DNA of 8,905 nt, from positions 1-8,905 of the forward strand of contig JACSRL010000491.1 in NCBI GenBank assembly GCA_014879765.1, written 5' to 3'. A program made the position numbers and the translations under genes. This document shows, in pieces, positions 1 through 7,282 of the stretch. Numbering within the stretch: position 1 is the stretch's first letter; each line of letters begins with the position of its first letter. Origin of the DNA: Anaerolinea sp. (GTDB taxonomy: Bacteria > Chloroflexota > Anaerolineae > JAAEKA01). Under the pieces are notes generated by a model, which had not been told where the DNA came from, did not search any database, and worked only from the letters and a program-made list of their open reading frames with translations.

Positions 1-90
1 GGCCGTTGCGCAGACGAAAACCATGCCCGCACGAGAAAAACCCGATTTCTGTACGACTGGCTGAGCAGTCACCGCCATTTGAATTTGTAA
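1..90 (+). CDS. Possible 3' end of an upstream gene (partial)
   Basis: Frame 1 is open from the window edge to a TAA at 88-90 and encodes about 29 residues. The tail contains ENHARTRKTRFLYDWLSSH, an Arg-rich amphipathic stretch that would suit the last helix of a globular protein. I do not recognise a family. Third positions are only moderately GC-rich, and frame 3 is also open here (3-173), so coding is uncertain. If real, the gene ends about 97 bp before hoxE and reads in the same direction. No terminator hairpin with a T-run follows it. Confidence 0.3.
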   Translation, partial: GRCADENHARTRKTRFLYDWLSSHRHLNL

Positions 91-186
91 AATATGACGC
101 AAATCATGGTTGGGAAGTGCGTTTCATGGTATGCTGCCCTGTGAAACGCGGCACTTGGCGCGAACGAGTTTAGCAAGGAGACTGCC
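76..186 (+). promoter_or_regulatory. Probable hox operon leader/promoter region
   Basis: This is an AT-rich island in GC-rich surroundings, directly upstream of the first hydrogenase gene. Two -10-like hexamers are visible. TAAAAT at 88-93 matches TATAAT at five of six positions. TATGCT at 130-135 is preceded by TG at 127-128 in the extended -10 arrangement. Neither has a convincing TTGACA-like -35 at 16-18 bp, so the real start site cannot be assigned. The region ends in a strong Shine-Dalgarno sequence, AAGGAG at 175-180, six bases before the hoxE ATG. That the operon starts here is inferred from the gap and the composition. Confidence 0.4.
119..149. repeat. 8-bp inverted repeat upstream of hoxE (candidate operator or 5' UTR hairpin)
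   Basis: GCGTTTCA (119-126) and TGAAACGC (142-149) are perfect reverse complements separated by 15 nt. The half-site centres are about 23 bp apart, close to two helical turns, which would suit a dimeric regulator. The spacer contains the TATGCT -10-like hexamer. If transcription starts upstream, near 100, the same sequence would instead be an 8-bp hairpin in the leader RNA. The core GTTTCA/TGAAAC also resembles the TTTCACG/CGTGAAA heptads around hoxW, so it may be a repeat relic. No regulator family is identified. Confidence 0.4.
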
Positions 187-767
187 ATGCTGGAAAGCAG
201 AACCAGAAGTGCAGCGGCGCCTGACCCGACCCATCCCGGCGGCGATCCCAGATTTGCCCTGATCGACCGCACGCTGAAGCGCTTTCGCTTCCAGCAGGAT
301 GCCCTGATCGAGGTGTTGCACACTGCACAAGAAGCCTTCGGTTTTCTGGAAGAAGATCTTCTCATCTACGTGGCGCGTCAGCTCAAGCTGCCGTTGAGTT
401 GGGTCTACGGCGTCGCCACCTTCTACCACTTCTTCTCGCTTCAGCCCCAGGGTGAACACAACTGCATCATCTGCATGGGGACGGCTTGTTATGTCAAACG
501 TGCGGCCGAGATCGTGGCCGAGCTCCAGACAGCCTATGGCGTCGAAGCGGGCCAGACCACTCCCGACGGCAAGCTGAGCATCACCGCGGCCCGCTGCCTG
601 GGCAGTTGCGGCCTGGCCCCCGTGTTGATCGTAGATGGCCAGGTGCTGGCGCGCGAGACGCCAGAGACCGCCCTTGCCGCGGTGCAGCAGGCCATTGCGG
701 CCAGCGCCGCGACCGGCAATGGGCATCAGAGCCAGGTTGACACCAGCGACGACGAGGAGGGCGACCA

Positions 768-771
<4 letters not shown>
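187..771 (+). CDS. hoxE: NAD-reducing bidirectional hydrogenase diaphorase subunit HoxE (NuoE-like, [2Fe-2S])
   Basis: This is a 194-residue thioredoxin-like [2Fe-2S] protein of the NuoE/HoxE family. It is the small diaphorase subunit of the cytoplasmic HoxEFUYH complex and passes electrons to or from HoxF and possibly other carriers. The N-terminal helical part (about 25-80) includes the family-typical LPLSWVYGVATFYHFF (68-83). The cluster ligands are C96 and C101 (CMGTAC) and C137 and C141 (CLGSC), the canonical C-x4-C and C-x3-C pairs; C93 is extra. The C-terminal tail (about 182-194) is acidic and probably disordered. The start is chosen because AAGGAG lies six bases upstream. The stop overlaps the hoxF start as ATGA, which suggests translational coupling. 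A NuoE of complex I is the alternative, but the following HoxF, HoxU, HoxY and HoxH settle it. Confidence 0.93.
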
Positions 772-2489
<1,718 letters not shown>

Positions 2490-2505
2490 GGCAAGGAGAC
2501 GAGCA

Positions 2506-3249
2506 ATGGCTGTCATAACCATGACCATCAACGATGAGCTGGTCAGCGGCGTCGAAGGCCAGAGCCTGCTGTCGTTGATCCGCGAGCAGGGGATCGAGCT
2601 GCCCACGCTCTGCCACCTGGAAGGACTGGAGGCGCGCGGCGGCTGCCGGCTCTGCCTGGTGGAGATGCAGTCCACCCAGCGCCTGCTGCCGGCCTGCACC
2701 ACCACGGCCCAGGAGGGCATGTCGATCCAGACCCACAGCGAGCGCCTGGTGCGCTATCGCCGCATGATTCTGGAGCTGCTCTTCGCCGAACGCAACCACG
2801 TCTGCGCGGTGTGCGTGATGAATGGCCGCTGTGAGCTGCAGGATGAGGCGGCCAAAATCGGCATGGATCATGTGCGCTACGACTACCTGGTGCCAGAGCT
2901 GCCCATGGACGCCACCCACGACAAGTTCGCCATCGACCACAACCGGTGCATTCTCTGCACCCGCTGTGTCAGCGTCTGCGACAGCGTGGAGGGCGCGCAC
3001 ACCTGGGATGTGATGGGCCGCGGCGTCAACAGCCGGGTGATCACGGACCTGAACCAGCCGTGGGGCTCCAGTCGAAGCTGCACCAGTTGCGGCAAATGCG
3101 TGCAGGTTTGCCCCACCGGCGCGCTGGCCAACAAGGGTTCCACCGTGGCCGAGATGGTCAAACGCCATGACTTCTTGCAGTGGATCCTGGACGGTCGTGA
3201 GAAGAAACAATGGGTGATGCACAACGGTGGATCGGAGGGCCGACGATGA
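2506..3249 (+). CDS. hoxU: Hydrogenase diaphorase subunit HoxU (Fe-S relay, NuoG N-terminal-like)
   Basis: HoxU (247 residues) is the Fe-S bridge between the HoxEF diaphorase and the HoxYH hydrogenase. It corresponds to the N-terminal part of NuoG and has the usual HoxU length. The N-terminal ferredoxin fold binds [2Fe-2S] through C36, C47, C50 and C64. A His-Cys3 [4Fe-4S] site follows, with H98, C100, C103 and C109 (RNHVCAVCVMNGRCELQ). The C-terminal half is a two-cluster ferredoxin module: C148, C151, C154, C158 and C192, C195, C198, C202 (SCTSCGKCVQVCP). No molybdopterin-like domain is present, which argues against complex I NuoG. AAGGAG at 2493-2498 sits seven bases before the ATG, in the 16-bp gap after hoxF. 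The stop overlaps the hoxY start as ATGA. Confidence 0.95.
   Translation: MAVITMTINDELVSGVEGQSLLSLIREQGIELPTLCHLEGLEARGGCRLCLVEMQSTQRLLPACTTTAQEGMSIQTHSERLVRYRRMILELLFAERNHVCAVCVMNGRCELQDEAAKIGMDHVRYDYLVPELPMDATHDKFAIDHNRCILCTRCVSVCDSVEGAHTWDVMGRGVNSRVITDLNQPWGSSRSCTSCGKCVQVCPTGALANKGSTVAEMVKRHDFLQWILDGREKKQWVMHNGGSEGRR
3235..3239 (+). promoter_or_regulatory. Shine-Dalgarno sequence that fixes the hoxY start
   Basis: GGAGG at 3235-3239, inside the end of hoxU, lies six bases before the ATG at 3246. This supports the short HoxY start (ATGA overlap with the hoxU stop) over the in-frame ATG at 3210. The upstream ATG would overlap hoxU by 40 bases and add 12 residues not typical of the family. 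Confidence 0.7.
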
Positions 3250-3845
3250 CAACGCTGGCAACCAAGAGAACCGGTCGCAAGGCCGACAAAGCAGAGCCGG
3301 CCGTGAGCAGCAAGATCCGGCTGGCCACCGCATGGCTGGGCGGCTGCTCCGGCTGCCACATGAGCTTCCTGGACCTGGACGAGAAGCTGATCGACCTGGC
3401 CGAGGTGGTGGATTTGGTCTACAGCCCCATCGCCGACGTCAAGGAGTTCCCCGACCACGTGGACGTGACGCTGGTCGAAGGGGCCGTGGCCAACGTGGAT
3501 CATCTGGAGCTGGCCGAGCAGATCCGCCAGCGCAGCAAGCTGGTGGTCAGCTTTGGCGATTGTGCGGTGACCGGCAACGTCACCAGCCTGCGCAACAAGT
3601 TCCCGCTGGAGGACCTGCTGACCAAGGTCTACCACGAAGGGCCGGGCGCGGTGCCGCGGGGCGGCGAGTACGACAAGATCGTGCCGGCGCTGATCCCGCG
3701 CGTGCTGCCGCTGCACCAGGTGATCGAGGTGGACGCGTTCATCCCCGGCTGCCCGCCCGACCCGGAACGCATCTGGGCGGCGGTCAGCGCACTGCTGGCC
3801 GGCGAGCCGGTGGTGTTGCCGGAAAAGATGAGGATGTTCGGGTAG
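3246..3845 (+). CDS. hoxY: [NiFe] hydrogenase small subunit HoxY
   Basis: HoxY (199 residues) is the short small subunit of group 3d hydrogenases. It carries only the proximal [4Fe-4S] cluster, which links the Ni-Fe site in HoxH to the HoxU clusters. The four ligands are visible: C34 and C37 in LGGCSGCHMSF, C106 in FGDCAVTGN and C169 in IPGCPPDPE. There is no signal peptide, no Tat twin-arginine motif and no C-terminal membrane anchor, consistent with a cytoplasmic enzyme. Residues 1-23 are a basic, probably flexible lead. The start at 3246 is preferred over the ATG at 3210 because of the ATGA overlap with hoxU and the GGAGG at 3235-3239. hoxH follows after 28 bp. Confidence 0.94.
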   Translation: MTTLATKRTGRKADKAEPAVSSKIRLATAWLGGCSGCHMSFLDLDEKLIDLAEVVDLVYSPIADVKEFPDHVDVTLVEGAVANVDHLELAEQIRQRSKLVVSFGDCAVTGNVTSLRNKFPLEDLLTKVYHEGPGAVPRGGEYDKIVPALIPRVLPLHQVIEVDAFIPGCPPDPERIWAAVSALLAGEPVVLPEKMRMFG

Positions 3846-3873
3846 CCGCTCAGCGAACCATGGAGATATCACG

Positions 3874-5301
3874 ATGACCAGGACAGTAGTCATTGACCCC
3901 GTAACCCGCATCGAAGGGCACGCCAAGATCAGCCTTTACCTGGGCGACGATGGCAAGGTGGCGGATGCGCGCTTCCACGTGGTGGAATTCCGCGGCTTCG
4001 AGAAGTTCTGCGTCGGCCGCACCTTCTGGGAGATGCCCGGCATCACCGCCCGCGTCTGCGGCATCTGCCCCGTCAGCCACATCCTGGCCTCGGCCAAGGC
4101 TGGTGATGACGTGCTGGGCATCCGCATCCCGCCGCGCGCTGAGAAGCTGCGCCGGCTGATGAACTGGGGCCAGTTGGTGCAGAGCCACGCGCTGAGCTTC
4201 TTCCACCTCAGCGCGCCCGACCTGCTGCTGGGCATGGACAGCGACCCGGCCAAGCGCAACATCATGGGGCTGATCCAGGCGCGGCCCAACATCGCCCGCA
4301 GCGGCATCCGTCTGCGCGAGTTCGGCCAGAAGGTGATTCGCCTGCTGGGCGGCCGCAGCGTCCACCCGGCCTGGGCTGTGCCGGGCGGCGTGCGCGAGCC
4401 GCTGACGGCCGAGGCGCGCAGCCAGATCAAACGCTTGCTGCCGGAGGCCTTCGATATCGCCGAGTTGGCGCTGGACCTGCTCAAGGACAGCTACGATCAG
4501 TTCAACGACGAGATCCACAACTACGGCGACTTTCCCAGCCTGTACATGGGCCTGGTGACGGCCGACGGCGGGCTGGAGCACTACGACGGCATGTTGCGTG
4601 TGGTGGACGCCGAAGGGCGCATCCTGCAGAACGCCGAGACCATCACCTACCGCGATTTCATCGGCGAGGCCGTGGAGCCGTGGAGCTATCTCAAGGCGCC
4701 CTACTACAAGCCGCATGGCTATCCGGACGGCATGTACCGGGTCGGCCCGCTGGCACGTCTGAACATCTGCGACTACGCGGGCACACCGCGCGCCGACCGC
4801 GAGCTGCGCCAGTTCCGGCGTCACGGCCAGCGCGGCAAGCCGGTCAGCGGCAGCTTCCACTATCACTACGCCCGCCTGATCGAAATCCTCTTCTGTCTGG
4901 AGAAGATCGAGGAGACCATCGAAGACGAGAGCCTGACCGGTTCGCATGTCCGCAACTACGCCGAGGTCAACGAACGCACCGGCATCGGCGTCAGCGAGGC
5001 GCCGCGCGGCACCCTCTTCCACGAGTACAAGGTGGACCGCCAGGGCATCCTGCAGTCGGTCAACATGATCATCGCCACCGGCCAGAACAACCTGGCCATG
5101 AACAAGACGGTGCAACAGATCGCCCGCGCCTACATCGACGGCGAAACCATCGAAGAGGGCGTGCTGAACCGCATCGAGCACGGCATCCGCCTCTTCGATC
5201 CCTGTCTGAGCTGCTCGACCCACGCCGTCGGCCAGATGCCGCTGCACGTGCAGTTGATCGCGCCGGACGGGGCGATCGTGGACGAGCGGGTACGCGACTG
5301 A
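3874..5301 (+). CDS. hoxH: [NiFe] hydrogenase large (catalytic) subunit HoxH
   Basis: HoxH (475 residues) holds the Ni-Fe(CN)2CO active site for 2H+ + 2e- to H2. The Ni ligands are complete: C62 and C65 in RVCGICPVSH near the N terminus, and C444 and C447 in DPCLSCSTH near the C terminus. RIEGHAK (12-18) is the usual N-terminal signature. The segment after H450 (AVGQMPLHVQL to the end, 25 residues) matches the C-terminal extension that HoxW removes after Ni insertion; the R. eutropha HoxH peptide is cut after the equivalent His. The enzyme therefore looks like an active, maturation-dependent hydrogenase rather than a Nuo-D-like derivative. A weak ribosome site (TGGAGA, 3861-3866) precedes the ATG. 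The TGA stop forms the first three bases of a heptanucleotide repeat array. Confidence 0.96.
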   Translation: MTRTVVIDPVTRIEGHAKISLYLGDDGKVADARFHVVEFRGFEKFCVGRTFWEMPGITARVCGICPVSHILASAKAGDDVLGIRIPPRAEKLRRLMNWGQLVQSHALSFFHLSAPDLLLGMDSDPAKRNIMGLIQARPNIARSGIRLREFGQKVIRLLGGRSVHPAWAVPGGVREPLTAEARSQIKRLLPEAFDIAELALDLLKDSYDQFNDEIHNYGDFPSLYMGLVTADGGLEHYDGMLRVVDAEGRILQNAETITYRDFIGEAVEPWSYLKAPYYKPHGYPDGMYRVGPLARLNICDYAGTPRADRELRQFRRHGQRGKPVSGSFHYHYARLIEILFCLEKIEETIEDESLTGSHVRNYAEVNERTGIGVSEAPRGTLFHEYKVDRQGILQSVNMIIATGQNNLAMNKTVQQIARAYIDGETIEEGVLNRIEHGIRLFDPCLSCSTHAVGQMPLHVQLIAPDGAIVDERVRD

Positions 5302-5472
5302 TGCGTGATGCGTGATGCGTGAAACGTGACCGGAGGTCGGATTGCGCAACGTGCCTCCGGTTTACGTGTTACGCATCACGAAGTACTCTTCACGTTTCAC
5401 GCTTCACGTTTCACGTTTCACGTCCCATGCCCGCACACTCCGAGTTACGCATTACGCCTTACGTGTTACTCA
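5299..5472. repeat. Heptanucleotide repeat array with orientation switch, hoxH-hoxW junction
   Basis: The left part is three TGATGCG units (5299-5319) then TGAAACG (5320-5326); the first unit contains the hoxH stop codon. The right part is in the complementary sense: TTACGTG, TTACGCA (5362-5375), then five TTCACG(T/C) units (5389-5423). A further four degenerate TTAC-units (5445-5472) lie inside hoxW. Pairing between the halves is strong. 5317-5329 (GCGTGAAACGTGA) is a perfect complement of 5390-5402, and 5330-5336 (CCGGAGG) of 5354-5360. An 8-bp palindrome, TTGCGCAA, sits at 5342-5349. The array could fold into a long hairpin in the hoxH-hoxW mRNA. It resembles the short tandem heptamer repeats known from filamentous cyanobacteria. 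Confidence 0.85.
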
Positions 5473-5981
5473 TCGCCTACGGCAACCCGCTGCGGTGCGA
5501 TGACGGCGCCGGGCTGCGGCTGGCTGAACGGATGGTCGGGCGATGGCAGGCGACCGGGACGCGGCTGCGCCATCTGGCGGTGCAGCAGTTGACGCCAGAG
5601 CTGGCGGTGGAGATCGCCGAGCCTGGCGTGCGGACAGTGATTTTCGTCGACGCGCGGGCGGTGGAGGCCGCCGCGGCCGGCCAGGAGCCGGCGGCGCTGG
5701 CCGTGCTGGCAACGCCGCTGGCCGCGCCGGAGGCCTCCAGTCCCAGCCTGGGCCATCATCTGGGGCCTGAGCTGCTCCTGGCCTATGCTGCGCTGCTGTT
5801 GGATGGCCGGCCAGCGCCGCCCGTCTGGCTGGTGACCGCCCCCGGCGTGGACTTCGGCCACGGCGAAAGGCTGAGCCCGCCGGCCCGCGCGGCCATCGAC
5901 AGAGCCTTCGACAACCCCAGCCAGGCGCTGCCTCGGTTGATGGCAGAGACGGAAGGAGAAATGATGAAGGATGAAGGATGA
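5427..5981 (+). CDS. hoxW: Hydrogenase maturation endopeptidase HoxW (HyaD/HybD family)
   Basis: This 184-residue protein is the Ni-dependent peptidase expected to cut the C-terminal peptide from HoxH, fitting its place right after hoxH. LLIAYGNPLRCDDGAG (14-29) is the family's nucleotide-binding-like GN-x-L-x2-D(D/E)G motif, supplying a metal ligand (D26). VIFVDAR (71-77) gives the second acidic ligand, D75. GHHLGPELLLAYA (109-121) supplies the His ligand (H110 or H111). Other in-frame starts are a GTG at 5319, which would translate the repeat array as STLHVSRFTFHV-type sequence, and a GTG at 5463. ATG 5427 is the compromise, but it has no recognisable Shine-Dalgarno sequence. Residues about 7-15 and the last six (MMKDEG) are encoded by repeat units, so both ends look modified by repeat invasion. 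The core is intact. Confidence 0.88.
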   Translation: MPAHSELRITPYVLLIAYGNPLRCDDGAGLRLAERMVGRWQATGTRLRHLAVQQLTPELAVEIAEPGVRTVIFVDARAVEAAAAGQEPAALAVLATPLAAPEASSPSLGHHLGPELLLAYAALLLDGRPAPPVWLVTAPGVDFGHGERLSPPARAAIDRAFDNPSQALPRLMAETEGEMMKDEG

Positions 5982-6109
5982 AGGATGAATCCGGAGACCG
6001 GAGAAGGGATGCTTTGCTGTCGTTCCCCATTCATCCTTCATCATTCGCCATTCATCCTTCATCATTCCCCATTCATCCTTCATCATTCCCTATTCATCAT
6101 TCAACATTC
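5963..6109. repeat. Second heptanucleotide array with orientation switch, hoxW-ald junction
   Basis: Four GATGAAG-type heptads (5963-5990) overlap the end of hoxW, whose stop codon lies in the third unit. Two CCGGAGA heptads follow (5991-6004), then a 24-nt spacer. The complementary side (6029-6109) is a higher-order array with a 21-nt period. Each period is three heptads: ATTCATC, CTTCATC and ATTC plus (G/C)CC or CCT. Three near-identical copies (6029, 6050, 6071) are followed by a diverged partial copy at 6092. 5960-5975 is a perfect 16-bp complement of 6030-6045, so a large hairpin can form between hoxW and the next gene. Nothing else is recognisable in 5982-6120, and no promoter is convincing. 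Confidence 0.88.
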
Positions 6110-6137
6110 GTGACTCAAGAACAGGAGCAATAGCGCT

Positions 6138-7268
6138 ATGGATTTTGGAGTGCCTCGAGAGGTTCGCGTGCTGGAGAAGCGCGTTGGGTTGACGCCTGCC
6201 GGCGTCGCGGCCCTGAGCAGCGCCGGCCACACGGTCTATGTGGAACACAACGCCGGCGCAGGCGCGGGTTTCCGCGATGAAAACTATGAGAATGTCGGCG
6301 GCAAGATCGTCTATTCGGCGGCTGAAGCCTTCGGCCGGGCCGACGTGGTGGTCAAGGTGGCGCGGCCGACGCAGCAGGAACACAAGCTGTTCAAACAGGG
6401 CCAGGCGATCCTCTCCTACTTTCACCTGACGGTGGCATCGCCCGACCTGCACGCCGCACTGGCCGATCGCCATGTCACCGCCATTGCCTATGAGGTGATG
6501 CAGGACAGCGACGGAATGTTGCCGATCCTGGCGCCCATGAGCGAGGTGGCCGGCCAGTTGGCGCCGATCTATGCCGGCCAACTGCTGACCAGCCCCCAGG
6601 GCGGCCGCGGCGTGCTGCTGGGCGGCCTGCCCGGCGTGGCGCGCAGCATCGTGCTCATCCTGGGCGCCGGCACCCTCGGCCGCAGCGCCGCGCGTGCCTT
6701 CGTCGGCATCGGCAGCCAGGTGCTGGTGCTGGACAGCGACCTGCGCCGGCTGCGCATGGTCGATGAGATGTTCGACGGCAAGGTCTCGACCATGGTCGCC
6801 AACGAGTACAACCTCAACCGCATGGTGGGCTTCGCCGATGTGCTGGTGGGCGCGGTCTTGAAGCCCGGGGAGCGCGCGCCGATCCTGATCACCCGCCAGA
6901 TGGTGCAGCAGATGCGCGAGGGCTCGGTAATCATGGACTTCTCCATCGACCTGGGCGGCTGCGTCGAGACCAGCCGGCCCACCTCGTTGAGCGATCCGAC
7001 CTTCGTGGCCGAGGGGGTGACGCACTTCTGTGTGCCCAACCTGCCGGCCGCGGTGGCCCGCACTTCCAGCCACGCGCTGAACAACGCCTTGCAGCCCTAC
7101 CTGGTGCGCATGGCCGACTGCGGACTGGAGTGCGCGCTGGCCGAGATGCCCGCGCTTTACAACGGCGTCAAGCTCTTCCAGGGCAAGATCGCCAGCCAGC
7201 GGCTGGCCAAGGCGCTCGGCCGTGAGATCGAGATCGACATGGCCGCCATCGTCGAGCAATATCGCTGA
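6138..7268 (+). CDS. ald: Alanine dehydrogenase family protein (AlaDH/PNT)
   Basis: This is a 376-residue, single-chain member of the alanine dehydrogenase/transhydrogenase-alpha superfamily. The likely reaction is pyruvate + NH4+ + NADH to L-alanine + NAD+, reversible and cytoplasmic. The N-terminal substrate half has MDFGVPREVR with R15, VVKV with K73, YFHL with H96 and LAPMSEVAG (131-139). The Rossmann motif is LGAGTLG (175-181), with D199 ending strand 2, which favours NAD over NADP. IDLGGCVET (270-278) gives D271. These match Arg15, Lys75, His96 and Asp270 of the mycobacterial enzyme. The segment NLPAAVARTSSHALNNALQPY (301-321) is AlaDH-like but diverged. The alternative, PntA, is less likely because neither PntB nor a membrane part follows. 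AGGAG (6123-6127) lies ten bases upstream. The CoA-transferase gene starts 14 bp downstream. Confidence 0.78.
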   Translation: MDFGVPREVRVLEKRVGLTPAGVAALSSAGHTVYVEHNAGAGAGFRDENYENVGGKIVYSAAEAFGRADVVVKVARPTQQEHKLFKQGQAILSYFHLTVASPDLHAALADRHVTAIAYEVMQDSDGMLPILAPMSEVAGQLAPIYAGQLLTSPQGGRGVLLGGLPGVARSIVLILGAGTLGRSAARAFVGIGSQVLVLDSDLRRLRMVDEMFDGKVSTMVANEYNLNRMVGFADVLVGAVLKPGERAPILITRQMVQQMREGSVIMDFSIDLGGCVETSRPTSLSDPTFVAEGVTHFCVPNLPAAVARTSSHALNNALQPYLVRMADCGLECALAEMPALYNGVKLFQGKIASQRLAKALGREIEIDMAAIVEQYR

Positions 7269-7282
7269 GGAAGAAATCACCC

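Noticed and set aside
3..173. Open frame 3 upstream of hoxE as an alternative coding region
   Set aside because: It runs through the AT-rich promoter-like region, shows no family motif, and its stop sits just before the hoxE ribosome site. Chance openness is more likely.
3210..3845. Longer HoxY reading from ATG 3210
   Set aside because: It would overlap hoxU by 40 bases and lacks a ribosome site. ATG 3246 has GGAGG at proper spacing and a typical ATGA overlap.
3850..5349. Minus-strand open frame of 499 codons opposite hoxH
   Set aside because: It mirrors the HoxH codons and has the same Ala/Val/Asp/His/Gln-biased shadow composition; HoxH is certain on the plus strand.
5466..6086. Minus-strand frame beginning with repeats of MMKDEWG
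   Set aside because: The repeat comes from the 21-bp array staying open in all frames, and the remainder is antisense to hoxW.
6029..6109. CRISPR-like appearance of the 18-bp ATTCATCC units
   Set aside because: The copies are separated by only three bases, so there are no unique spacers. The unit is a tandem heptad repeat.
6138..7268. Proton-translocating transhydrogenase subunit PntA
   Set aside because: No PntB or membrane subunit follows, the Rossmann strand ends in Asp (NAD type), and the four alanine dehydrogenase active-site residues are all present.
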